Source of the DNA: CAZFLY01 sp964519995
Lineage (GTDB): Bacteria; Planctomycetota; Phycisphaerae; Sedimentisphaerales; Anaerobacaceae
Length of the DNA: 30,450 bases
NCBI GenBank assembly: GCA_964519995.1
Contig: CAZFLY010000033.1
Coordinates: 1-30,450, forward strand
Direction: 5' to 3'
In this document: positions 23,346 to 30,450 of the stretch, piece after piece
Layout of the letters: the number at the start of each line of letters is the position of its first letter
How positions within the stretch are numbered: position 1 is the first letter of the stretch
Notes under the pieces: generated by a model
Database searches by the model: none
Told to the model about the DNA's origin: nothing
What the model saw: the letters and a program-made list of their open reading frames with translations, nothing else
Position numbers and translations under genes: made by a program

Positions 23346-25421
23346 ATGGCGAGCGCTTTAGAAAAGCTGCGTAATATTGGAATAATGGCTCATATCGACG
23401 CCGGCAAGACGACTATAACCGAGCGCATATTATATTATACCGGCAAGACCTACAAAATGGGGGAAGTGCACGATGGCACTACGGTTATGGATTACCTGGA
23501 GCAGGAACAGAAAAGAGGTATTACCATTACATCCGCAGCCACGAAGTGTCCTTGGAAAGGTTTTGAAATTAATCTGATCGATACGCCTGGACACATTGAT
23601 TTCACCGCTGAAGTTGAGAGGTCCTTACGGGTTCTTGACGGAGCTGTTGCTGTTTTTGACGGTAGTGAAGGCGTGCAGGCTCAGAGCGAGACTGTCTGGA
23701 GGCAGGGGCAAAAATACGATTTGCCCTGTCTCTGCTTTGTCAACAAGATGGACAAGATAGGTGCTGATTTTGAACTGAGCGTGGAGAGCATCCGTGACAA
23801 ACTCATTGCTAATCCGGTCCCGTTGCAAATTCCTATAGGTGCTGGTGGCTCTTTTGCCGGCATAATAGACCTGATTAAGCTGGTAGCAGTTTTCTATAGT
23901 ACTGAGCAAATGGGAGCAGCTTTTGAAGAGACAGATATCCCTTCTGAAATGCAGCAGGCTGCTGGGCAACAGAGAAGCCGGTTGATAGAACTCGCTGCTG
24001 AACACGATGAAGAACTTATGGACAGGTATATTCACGACAAGCCGCTTGATGCAGAGATTATGAAGAGAGCCATAAGGAAAGGAACACTGAATAATAAGCT
24101 TCACCCCGTCTTTGTCGGCTCTGCCTTGAAGTATATCGGAGTGCAACGGCTACTTGATGCTGTAACGGAGTATTTGCCGTCTCCATCTGGCAAGGCCGTT
24201 ATAATGGGACATAAACCTGGCGATGAGCGCAAGGAGGTGCCGGTCAAGTGCGATCGCAATGGGAGTTTTATCTCGCTCGCCTTTAAGATTACCAGTGATG
24301 TACACGGTGATTTGACCTTTCTAAGAATCTATCAAGGTACATTAAAGCCGGGCAGCAGAGTTTTAAATGCGAATCGTAACAAACGTGAAAACATAACCAG
24401 GATATTTGAAATGCACGCCGACGAGAGAAAGATTTTAGACTCAGCTTCCGCCGGTGACATTGTTGCTGTTGTCGGCTTGAAACAAACTCTCACTGGTGAT
24501 ACGATTTGTGACCCCAAAAAACCTGTCTGCCTGCCGAGTATTACATTTCCTCAGACGGTCATAAATATGTCGATTGAACCCAGAACTGTCGCTGAAAAAG
24601 CCAAGCTGGCAGAGGCCCTGAATGTTTTGAGGCGTGAGGATCCAACTTTTGAGTGTAAAATGGATAGCGAAACGGGTCAGACAATCATCAGCGGAATGGG
24701 TGAATTACATCTGGAAATACTTCAACAAAAGCTCATAAAGGACAGAAAACTTGACGTCAGGATTAGCAAACCAAGAGTTGCATACAAGGAGGCGATTACA
24801 GAATTTGCTCAGGCAGAAGGTAGATTCATACGGCAAAGCGGTGGCCATGGTCAGTATGGCCATGTAGTTCTTGAGCTTGAGCCCCTCTTGTCTGAGGACG
24901 GTCACTGGAACCGTGATATTGAATTCAAGGCCCATGTAGCATTTGACGCGGTGCCAAAAGAGTACATCACAGCCGTGGAAAGAGGCGCCCGAGAGGCATT
25001 AAATGGTGGGGTTTTGGCTGGCTATCCCCTTGTGGGAGTTAAAGTTACATTGGTAGGTGGCTCATTCCATTCTGTGGATTCATCTGATCTTGCGTTTGAA
25101 CAAGCGGCCGCGATTGCTGTTGAGAAGGCACTCAAAGAAGCAACTCCTGTTCTGCTTGAGCCGGTAATGCGGCTACAGGTTGTAGTACCTGAGCCAGCTT
25201 TTGGAGCGGTTCAAGCCAATTTGCTATCTAAAAGAGGCCTGATCAAGAACTGCCGAGTTAATGGGAATATGCGTGTCATTGATGCCAAAGTGCCCCTGGT
25301 TGAAATGTTTGGGTATTCTAGCGAAATTAGGAGTCTTACCGCAGGGCGCGGAAGCTTTACTATGGAGCCGTTAACATATGAAAAGGTCCCGGAGCAGATT
25401 GCGGCGGAGATTATTCTTTGA
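23346..25421 (+). CDS. fusA: Elongation factor G
   Basis: Translocase GTPase of 691 residues, standard for EF-G. The G domain has AHIDAGKT (15-22), an intact switch I QEQKRGITITSAAT (53-66, unlike tuf here), DTPGH (79-83) and NKMD (133-136). Domain 2 has GDLTFLRIYQGTLKPGS. Domain 3 contains LRREDPTFECKMDSETGQTI and GMGELHLEI. Domain 4 has the GHGQYGHV loop (about 497-504) that enters the decoding site. It follows rpsG in the normal str order, but no tuf follows it. AGGAACC upstream of the ATG serves as ribosome-binding site. Paralogous EF-G2-type proteins exist in Planctomycetota, but the operon context favours the main translational EF-G. Confidence 0.97.
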   Translation: MASALEKLRNIGIMAHIDAGKTTITERILYYTGKTYKMGEVHDGTTVMDYLEQEQKRGITITSAATKCPWKGFEINLIDTPGHIDFTAEVERSLRVLDGAVAVFDGSEGVQAQSETVWRQGQKYDLPCLCFVNKMDKIGADFELSVESIRDKLIANPVPLQIPIGAGGSFAGIIDLIKLVAVFYSTEQMGAAFEETDIPSEMQQAAGQQRSRLIELAAEHDEELMDRYIHDKPLDAEIMKRAIRKGTLNNKLHPVFVGSALKYIGVQRLLDAVTEYLPSPSGKAVIMGHKPGDERKEVPVKCDRNGSFISLAFKITSDVHGDLTFLRIYQGTLKPGSRVLNANRNKRENITRIFEMHADERKILDSASAGDIVAVVGLKQTLTGDTICDPKKPVCLPSITFPQTVINMSIEPRTVAEKAKLAEALNVLRREDPTFECKMDSETGQTIISGMGELHLEILQQKLIKDRKLDVRISKPRVAYKEAITEFAQAEGRFIRQSGGHGQYGHVVLELEPLLSEDGHWNRDIEFKAHVAFDAVPKEYITAVERGAREALNGGVLAGYPLVGVKVTLVGGSFHSVDSSDLAFEQAAAIAVEKALKEATPVLLEPVMRLQVVVPEPAFGAVQANLLSKRGLIKNCRVNGNMRVIDAKVPLVEMFGYSSEIRSLTAGRGSFTMEPLTYEKVPEQIAAEIIL

Positions 25422-25471
25422 CATTATTATTACTTTTTCACATTTTATCGAAGAATTATGCCGACATTTTG

Positions 25472-25500
25472 TTGACAGAGAGCTATTAGTACAATAGATT
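25472..25500 (+). promoter_or_regulatory. Candidate promoter of the S10 cluster
   Basis: A perfect TTGACA at 25472-25477, a 17-base spacer, and TAGATT at 25495-25500 (four of six). It lies 50 bp after the fusA stop and about 490 bp before rpsJ, so it would give the S10 cluster its own transcript with a very long leader. Confidence 0.5.
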
Positions 25501-25522
25501 TGTTACTTTTCGGCTGTAGCGA

Positions 25523-25734
25523 GCACTGCCACGGATGGCATTGCGAAAAAGAGTTAGGCTGTGGCATATCTACATTTTGGCCATCAAGGATGTCATACTG
25601 AAAACTCTGGTTTGTAGTTAGGGGTTCACCGAAGCTGAAGATTTGCTTCGGTAGGATTGAACAAACGACTCCTACTCGGATCTCTTAAGGAAGGTGGTTT
25701 TGATGCTTGGCTGTTAACGATAAATAACAGCCAA
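25523..25734 (+). ncRNA. Structured long leader upstream of rpsJ
   Basis: Three hairpins are visible between the candidate promoter and rpsJ. H1 (25523-25544) is GCA-C-TGCCA / TGGCA-T-TGC with loop CGGA. H2 (25628-25652) is ACCGAAGC / GCTTCGGT with loop TGAAGATTT, with possible further pairing of GTTCA to TGAAC outside a bulge. H3 (25707-25734) is TTGGCTGTTA / TAACAGCCAA, a perfect 10-bp stem with loop ACGATAAA. None is followed by a U-tract. The remaining leader to 25987 has no gene on the + strand. E. coli uses an L4-binding leader here; equivalence is speculation. Confidence 0.4.
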
Positions 25735-25987
25735 TTGTCAACATAAGCCTTACCTGCCATAAACAAATGAGGTACATTTAGCAGACAACGGAAAGGCTAT
25801 ATACTGAGAGATGGTTTTATACATTAATCGAATGTGGTTTTGCATGTTCTGATATTAGAATGGAACTTTCTGTAGAGTAGCTAATTAATCTCTGTTTTGG
25901 TATATTCATGGTAAGGTAAAGTGTTTTAACGTGTGGATATCGAGCTGTAAACGTTATAACGCATAAATCGCAACTCAAAGGAAAACC

Positions 25988-26302
25988 ATGGCTGCTGAGA
26001 GCGAAAGAATAAGAATTAGAATGGAGGCCTATGACCATAGGGCATTAGATGCATCCGCCAAGGAGATAGTGGAACATGCCCGAAGAACCAATGCCCGTGT
26101 GAACGGTCCAGTTCCCCTGCCTACACGCATTGAAAGATACACCGTTTTGCGAAGTCCACATATTGACAAAAAATCGCGTGAGCAGTTTGAGTTGCGAACC
26201 CACAAGCGCCTTATCGATATTCACGAGGCCAACGCAAGGACGGCTGAGGTATTGAATCGCTTGGTAGTACCAGCCGGTGTCTTTGTGAAGATAAAAGCGT
26301 GA
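25988..26302 (+). CDS. rpsJ: 30S ribosomal protein S10
   Basis: A 104-residue head protein of the small subunit; in E. coli it also acts as NusE with NusB in antitermination. RIRIRMEAYDHRALDASAKE (8-27), GPVPLPTRIERYTVLRSPHI and KSREQFELRTHKRLIDI are typical S10 sequence. CAAAGGAAAACC precedes the ATG. It heads the S10 cluster after a roughly 570-bp gap from fusA. Its stop codon overlaps a possible GTG start of rplC, indicating tight coupling. Confidence 0.97.
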   Translation: MAAESERIRIRMEAYDHRALDASAKEIVEHARRTNARVNGPVPLPTRIERYTVLRSPHIDKKSREQFELRTHKRLIDIHEANARTAEVLNRLVVPAGVFVKIKA

Positions 26303-26325
26303 CTACTGTAATTGGCGACCATAGT

Positions 26326-26973
26326 ATGGCAATGTTGCTTGGAAAGAAAGTTGGTATGACTCGGATATATGACCAAGAAGGCAAATTACTGCCTGTCACA
26401 GTCATACAGGCTGGACCATGCGTTGTCACTCAGGTTAAAACCGTTGAAACTGATGGCTACAATGCTGTCCAATTGGGTTACGATAATGTGAAGCCTTCTC
26501 GGCGGAAGAAGCCACAGATAGGGCATGCACACAAGGCTAATACCGAACCGAAGAAATTAGTAAAGGAAATGCGACTCCTGGATGACGTTAAGCCTGAGTG
26601 TAAAGTAGGCGATTCTCTTACCGTTTTGGTTTTCGCCGAGGACAAATTTGTTGATGTTGTTGGTACGAGCAAAGGCAAAGGTTTTGCAGGTGTGATGAAA
26701 CGCCACGGTTTCAGTGGTTTTCCGGCCTCTCACGGCACAGAACGGAAGCACAGAGCGCCTGGTTCTTTGTCCAGTTATTCCAGTGACGCAGGACATGGTG
26801 GCAGCCCGAAGAAGGGCAAGAAAATGGCAGGCCACATGGGACACGGCCGGGCTACAACGAAAAACCACAGCCTACTTGCAATAGACGAGCATGAGAATCT
26901 ACTAGTCGTGAAGGGTTCTACACCTGGTCCGGCTGGTAGCTATTGTTTTATCAGAACTGCTAAAAAAGGTTGA
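26326..26973 (+). CDS. rplC: 50S ribosomal protein L3
   Basis: A large-subunit assembly protein near the peptidyl-transferase centre. Starting at the ATG at 26326 it has 215 residues and begins MAMLLGKKVGMTRIYDQEGK, the standard L3 N-terminus. A GTG at 26299, overlapping the rpsJ stop, would add nine residues. Neither start has a strong Shine-Dalgarno sequence, so translational coupling from rpsJ is plausible. The central GTSKGKGFAGVMKRHGFSGF and later KGKKMAGHMGHGRATTKN are conserved. The tip loop after ERKHRAPGSLS reads SYSSDAGHGGSPKKG, unlike the E. coli loop GQNQTPGKVF; I cannot tell whether this is normal for the phylum. Confidence 0.96.
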   Translation: MAMLLGKKVGMTRIYDQEGKLLPVTVIQAGPCVVTQVKTVETDGYNAVQLGYDNVKPSRRKKPQIGHAHKANTEPKKLVKEMRLLDDVKPECKVGDSLTVLVFAEDKFVDVVGTSKGKGFAGVMKRHGFSGFPASHGTERKHRAPGSLSSYSSDAGHGGSPKKGKKMAGHMGHGRATTKNHSLLAIDEHENLLVVKGSTPGPAGSYCFIRTAKKG

Positions 26974-26998
26974 ACGGCCCTGGAGCGCGGATTTTGAA

Positions 26999-27661
26999 AT
27001 GATAAAGTTGCCTGTTTACAGCACTGAAGGGCAGGAAATTGATAGTCTGAGTGTTGATGAGTCAACGTTGGGCCGCTTGGTTAGATACTCACTGCTCAAG
27101 CAGGCGATTGTTATGTACCACGCCAATAGACGCGTTGGTACAGCCGCCACTAAGAACAGGGCTCTGGTAGCAGGCTCGAAAAGAAAGCTCTACAGGCAAA
27201 AGGGTACAGGTTTCGCCAGAGCCGGTACCAGTAGAACGGGCAAACGTGTTGGCGGTGGAGTTACCTTTATAAAAGTCGCCAGAGACTTTAGCAAGCGCAT
27301 GCCCAAAAAACAAAGGAGATTGGCTAGAGATTCTGCGGTCCTAGCCAAACTTTTAAGTGACAATATTGTTGTTGTTGACAAGTTGGTCTTTAAGACGGCC
27401 AAGACCAGGGATTTTGTAGATATTTTAAAGAATTTGAAAGTCGAGCGTAGCTGCCTTGTGACGATTAGCGATTACAGCAGAAATATCTATCAGTCAGCTA
27501 AAAACATTCCGAAGGTTGATGTTATGCCGGTGGCAGAGCTGAATGCTGGAGCAATATGCAGCTACCATAAGATGCTTTTTACCAAGGATGCGCTGTTGTC
27601 TTTCTTAAGTAGAGATACGCAGCAGCGAACAGTAGGAATCGTAAACTCGTTGGAAGTATGA
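26999..27661 (+). CDS. rplD: 50S ribosomal protein L4
   Basis: A 220-residue protein lining the peptide exit tunnel; in E. coli it also represses the S10 operon. RRVGTAATKNRALVAGSKRK and YRQKGTGFARAGTSRTGKRV (about 42-81) form the tunnel loop. The C-terminal region KVDVMPVAELNAGAICSYHK and FTKDALLSFL match the family. The ATG at 26999 follows GGAG by about 17 bases and lies 25 bp after rplC. Length is normal. Confidence 0.96.
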   Translation: MIKLPVYSTEGQEIDSLSVDESTLGRLVRYSLLKQAIVMYHANRRVGTAATKNRALVAGSKRKLYRQKGTGFARAGTSRTGKRVGGGVTFIKVARDFSKRMPKKQRRLARDSAVLAKLLSDNIVVVDKLVFKTAKTRDFVDILKNLKVERSCLVTISDYSRNIYQSAKNIPKVDVMPVAELNAGAICSYHKMLFTKDALLSFLSRDTQQRTVGIVNSLEV

Positions 27662-27686
27662 AACATATGACATGGTTATTGTGAGT

Positions 27687-27965
27687 ATGAACGATTATAG
27701 TGTGATAATTCGGCCCTTGATTACTGAGCAAAGTATGCACTTGGCCAATGCGAAAGGTGCGTATTCATTTGAGGTAGACAAAAGATCCAACAAGGTCCAG
27801 ATAAGGAATGCTGTGGAAAATACATACGGTGTTAAAGTTCGGACGGTCAGAACGGCCAACCGAAAAGGTAAGCATCGTCGCAGGGGTGGGATAATGGGTA
27901 TGACATCAAATTGGAAGAAGGCTGTTGTATATCTGGAGTCGGATTATCATATAGATTTGTTCTAA
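27687..27965 (+). CDS. rplW: 50S ribosomal protein L23
   Basis: A 92-residue protein at the exit of the peptide tunnel that docks trigger factor and SRP. MNDYSVIIRPLITEQSMHLA is the family N-terminus. YSFEVDKRSNKVQIRNAVEN is the central fold, and VRTVRTANRKGKHRRRGGIM is the basic loop. The ATG at 27687 is preferred because the protein family begins there. An in-frame ATG at 27672 would add five residues, MVIVS. It lies just after rplD in the usual S10 order. Confidence 0.95.
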   Translation: MNDYSVIIRPLITEQSMHLANAKGAYSFEVDKRSNKVQIRNAVENTYGVKVRTVRTANRKGKHRRRGGIMGMTSNWKKAVVYLESDYHIDLF

Positions 27966-27994
27966 TATCTGGCTATTGAGTATAGGACAAAAAT

Positions 27995-28846
27995 ATGGGC
28001 ATTCGTGTTTATAAGCCAACAAGTGCAGGACGTCGTAATAGTTCGGTTATTGACTACTCCGAGTTAACGACCGACCGGCCGGAGAAATCGCTTTGTGTAC
28101 GGATGAAGAAGAACGGCGGCAGGAACCACTACGGCATCACAACCGCACGCTTTAGAGGTGGCGGGGCCAAGAAGATTTACCGCATGATCGATTTTAAGCG
28201 GAATAAGGATGGTGTGCCTGCAAAGGTAGCTACGGTTGAGTATGATCCAAACAGAGACTGTTTCATCTCTTTACTGCACTATGTTGACGGTGAAAAAAGA
28301 TATATATTGTTACCCAACGGAATACAGATCGGTGATATGGTAGAGAGCGGTTCGGTTTGTGAACCGAAAATTGGAAATGCTATGCCGCTTGAGATGATAC
28401 CTGCGGGCTTGGAAATTCATAACATTGAAATGACTGCCGGCCAAGGTGGAAAGCTTGTCAGAGGCGCAGGCAACGCTGCGAAGATTGTGGCCAAAGAAGG
28501 TAATTGGGTCACTATTGTTTTGCCCAGTGGAGAAATGCGCATGGTGCGAAAGGAGTGTCGAGCAACTATTGGCCGACTTAGCAATCCTGACCATCAGAAC
28601 GTAGATATCGGCAAGGCAGGTCGAAAACGCCACATGGGCCGCAGGCCGCATGTCAGAGGCAAAGCTATGAACCCTGTCGCTCATCCTATGGGCGGCGGAG
28701 AAGGTAGGTCAAATGGTGGTCGGCATCCTTGTTCACCTACAGGCGTGCTTGCAAAGGGTGGAAAAACCAGAAACCCTCGCAAAACCAGTAATAGTAGGAT
28801 AATTAGAAGGCGCAAGAGCAAAAGACAGAAGCAACTAACATTGTAG
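27995..28846 (+). CDS. rplB: 50S ribosomal protein L2
   Basis: A 283-residue protein required for subunit association and peptidyl transfer. MGIRVYKPTSAGRRNSSVID opens the N-terminal domain. GRNHYGITTARFRGGGAKKI, GQGGKLVRGAGNAAKIVAKE and the C-terminal RPHVRGKAMNPVAHPMGGGE with its conserved histidine are intact. The tail is Lys/Arg-rich. AGGA precedes the ATG at a good distance. Length and order are standard. Confidence 0.97.
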   Translation: MGIRVYKPTSAGRRNSSVIDYSELTTDRPEKSLCVRMKKNGGRNHYGITTARFRGGGAKKIYRMIDFKRNKDGVPAKVATVEYDPNRDCFISLLHYVDGEKRYILLPNGIQIGDMVESGSVCEPKIGNAMPLEMIPAGLEIHNIEMTAGQGGKLVRGAGNAAKIVAKEGNWVTIVLPSGEMRMVRKECRATIGRLSNPDHQNVDIGKAGRKRHMGRRPHVRGKAMNPVAHPMGGGEGRSNGGRHPCSPTGVLAKGGKTRNPRKTSNSRIIRRRKSKRQKQLTL

Positions 28847-28857
28847 AGATATAAGTT

Positions 28858-28903
28858 GTATCTCGGCGTGCCCACTGATCCGTATGTTTGGTAGTCGAGA
28901 TAC
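28858..28903 (+). promoter_or_regulatory. Hairpin in the rplB-rpsS spacer
   Basis: GTATCTCG (28858-28865) pairs perfectly with CGAGATAC (28896-28903) around a 30-base loop. The stem lies 18 bases before the rpsS ATG. The paired words (GAGATAC) are the same as in the ATACGA-type repeats, so it may derive from that family. A role in RNA stability or attenuation is only a possibility. Confidence 0.4.
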
Positions 28904-28921
28904 GTAGTGTGAGATAGGAAA

Positions 28922-29191
28922 ATGGGAAGATCCCTAAAAAAAGGACCTTACGTAGATGAAAAGTTGTTCAATAAAGTCAGCAGGCAGGTTAGTTCCGGCT
29001 CTCACACACAAATAAAGACGTGGGCGCGAAGATGTACAATAATTCCGGAATTCGTAGGCTTTACTTTTATGGTTCATAACGGCAAGATATTTAACAAAGT
29101 ATTTGTTACGGAAGATATGGTGGGGCATAAGCTGGGTGAGTTTTCACCCACGCGAACGTTCAAGGGACATTCAAGTAAGAAGATCAAATAA
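28922..29191 (+). CDS. rpsS: 30S ribosomal protein S19
   Basis: An 89-residue head protein of the small subunit. MGRSLKKGPYVDEKLFNKVS, IKTWARRCTIIPEFVGFTFM, VHNGKIFNKVFVTEDMVGHK and LGEFSPTRTFKGH are all standard. GATAGGAAA precedes the ATG. It is followed by a 53-bp spacer with a small AAAACG/CGTTTT hairpin (29193-29211) before rplV. Confidence 0.97.
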   Translation: MGRSLKKGPYVDEKLFNKVSRQVSSGSHTQIKTWARRCTIIPEFVGFTFMVHNGKIFNKVFVTEDMVGHKLGEFSPTRTFKGHSSKKIK

Positions 29192-29244
29192 TAAAACGTA
29201 GATATCGTTTTGTGAGTCGCAGCGTGATTTGTGAGATGTAGTAT

Positions 29245-29793
29245 ATGTTGGGTGTCAGCAAGTTAAATGAGTTGTGTAATCAGCGGCGCGTAAGCTTGGA
29301 TGAATTGGCCGGTGCTCTTGTTCGGGGAGGTTTCAACCGAGACAAAGCAGTAGCAGCTATTAAAAACTGGCGAAGAGGTCTTCTCAGGCCCAAGCCTGGC
29401 AGAGACGACATCAACCGTCTTGCTGATGCTTTATCTGTTGAAATGAATGACCTATCTACTTGGCATTCGTCTTATCGCTTCGCTCCGATTTCGGCTAACA
29501 AAGCCAGGTTAGTCACGCAATTAATAGTCGGCAGAAGTGTTCAGGATGCAATGGATACTCTGAAGTTCACCAGAAAACGCGCCGCGACGATGATTGACAA
29601 AGTGTTAAGGACTGCCGTAGCAGACGCTGACGAGCAGCGGGCGGATGTTGAAAATCTCTACATCAGTGAGGCTCGCGTCGATGACGCGGGCATACGTATC
29701 GGTACTAAGCGATGGATGCCAAAGGACAGGGGCAGAGCCCATCCTATCCGCAAAAAGGCCTGTCACATACATATCACGGTTGCCCAGACATGA
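29245..29793 (+). CDS. rplV: 50S ribosomal protein L22 fused to an N-terminal HTH-like domain
   Basis: Residues about 75-182 are a complete L22: YRFAPISANKARLVTQLIVG, AMDTLKFTRKRAATMIDKVL, YISEARVDDA, and KDRGRAHPIRKKACHIHITV with the exit-tunnel hairpin. Residues 1-74 are extra. They read KLNELCNQRRVSLDELAGAL, then AAIKNWRRGLLRPKPGRDDI, then NRLADALSVEMNDLSTW. This matches the pattern of Cro/C1-type helix-turn-helix domains (L..l...r.vs..eLA, then nW..G...P....l..LA.aL.v....L). Total length is 182 against about 110-120 for L22. The reading frame is open throughout. Met67 could give a normal-length L22 (116 residues), but no Shine-Dalgarno sequence is seen there. The Shine-Dalgarno at the long start is also weak. 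Whether the extra domain binds nucleic acid is inference. Confidence 0.9.
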   Translation: MLGVSKLNELCNQRRVSLDELAGALVRGGFNRDKAVAAIKNWRRGLLRPKPGRDDINRLADALSVEMNDLSTWHSSYRFAPISANKARLVTQLIVGRSVQDAMDTLKFTRKRAATMIDKVLRTAVADADEQRADVENLYISEARVDDAGIRIGTKRWMPKDRGRAHPIRKKACHIHITVAQT

Positions 29794-29833
29794 TGGAAAA
29801 GAAACTGCAAAGTACGGGACGAGAGGTCTGATT

Positions 29834-30450
29834 ATGGGCCAAAAAACGTCACCAATAGGTTTTAGAACAGGGATAACCCTTGGATGGCAGAGTACTTGGT
29901 TTGCTCCTAAGGCTAATTATGGTGATTTTCTCGTCGAAGATCAGAGAATTCGCAATTACATTGACAGACGTTTCAACCGTCAGATGCCAAAGGGCGCGGT
30001 GGCTAAAATTGAAATAGTTCGGACTCGCAATGAAGTCAATGTGACCTTGCACAGTGCTCGCCCGGGCGTGGTCATTGGTCCAAGAGGAGGCGAGGTTGAC
30101 AGATTGCGTGAGGAGCTTGAAGAAATAACCGGCCGCAAGGTAGCCGTTAATGTAATTGAGATCAAAGAGCCCGATCTGAATGCTACGTTGGTCGCAGAGG
30201 CGATCGCCGAACAGCTCTCTAAACGAGCCTCCTTTAGGCGTACAATGAAGCAATTCTGCGAATCGGCGATGAACTCCGGTGCCAAAGGAGTAAAGATCAT
30301 ATGCGCCGGACGGTTGGCAGGCTCGGAAATGGCTCGCAGGGAAACGCAAAAACTTGGCAGTATCCCGCTGCACACTTTGGACGCCAATGTCGACTATGCT
30401 GTGGCTACGGCAAAAACAACCTATGGGACTATTGGAATCAAAGTCTGGAT
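29834..30450 (+). CDS. rpsC: 30S ribosomal protein S3, 3' end beyond window
   Basis: The first 205 codons of S3, cut by the window edge. MGQKTSPIGFRTGITLGWQS is the family N-terminus. The KH domain has PGVVIGPRGGEVDRLREEL, with the GxxG loop as GPRG. The C-terminal domain is entered at SFRRTMKQFCESAMNSGAKG and CAGRLAGSEMARRE, and continues through YGTIGIKVWI. GAGAGG about ten bases upstream of the ATG supports the start. In the usual S10 order rplP would follow, outside the window. Confidence 0.96.
   Translation, partial: MGQKTSPIGFRTGITLGWQSTWFAPKANYGDFLVEDQRIRNYIDRRFNRQMPKGAVAKIEIVRTRNEVNVTLHSARPGVVIGPRGGEVDRLREELEEITGRKVAVNVIEIKEPDLNATLVAEAIAEQLSKRASFRRTMKQFCESAMNSGAKGVKIICAGRLAGSEMARRETQKLGSIPLHTLDANVDYAVATAKTTYGTIGIKVW

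Noticed and set aside
25817..26038. 73-codon minus-strand frame overlapping the rpsJ start
   Set aside because: Antisense to the rpsJ leader and gene, no family features, and it conflicts with the strand of every neighbour.

Overview
The window most likely comes from a member of the Planctomycetota, perhaps a Phycisphaerae-like lineage. This is inferred from three things: an EF-Tu whose switch I lacks the usual RGITI motif, a short protein of the STGPRT-EGK type embedded in phrase-like ATACGA repeats, and a following stretch that translates into QTQF/NKPNF-type peptides. I recall the last two as dispersed repeats of such genomes. No rRNA gene is present to confirm the assignment.

Positions 1-1850 are accessory. 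They hold a PadR-family regulator with two copies of a 21-bp dyad at and after its 3' end, then a long gene-poor stretch with an orphan consensus promoter, several hairpins and tandem repeats. Next comes a repeat module in which the STGPRT-type gene lies between two identical 27-bp direct repeats. Positions 1894-8028 hold four housekeeping-type genes: threonine synthase (possibly leaderless), a convergent MenA/UbiA-type prenyltransferase, a XerC/XerD-type tyrosine recombinase, and a large HEAT/TPR-type lipoprotein with its own promoter.

From 8318 to the right edge the window is one long gene-expression locus, all on the + strand: tRNA-Thr, tuf, rpmG, tRNA-Trp, secE, nusG, rplK, rplA, rplJ, rplL, rpoB, rpoC, rpsL, rpsG, fusA, rpsJ, rplC, rplD, rplW, rplB, rpsS, rplV, rpsC (cut by the edge). 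The rif, str and S10 clusters are contiguous, with tuf moved to the front. Together they encode tRNA delivery and translocation factors, the Sec channel subunit SecE, the elongation factor NusG, the RNA polymerase beta and beta' subunits, and ribosomal proteins.

The genes are orthodox but the details are not. L22 carries a 74-residue N-terminal domain resembling a Cro/C1 helix-turn-helix. L7/L12 has a charged N-terminal extension of about 45 residues. S12 has Arg at position 88, where Lys is normal and where Arg gives streptomycin resistance in E. coli. RpoB has altered residues in the rifampicin cluster. Several spacers fold into strong potential RNA structures: an 11-bp-stem three-way junction before rplL, an L10-leader-like element before rplJ, a hairpin before rplK, and a nearly 500-nt leader with three hairpins before rpsJ. 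An approximately 84-bp sequence is duplicated in the rpsL-rpsG and rpsG-fusA spacers. All structures were found by eye from complementarity; no folding or database search was run.
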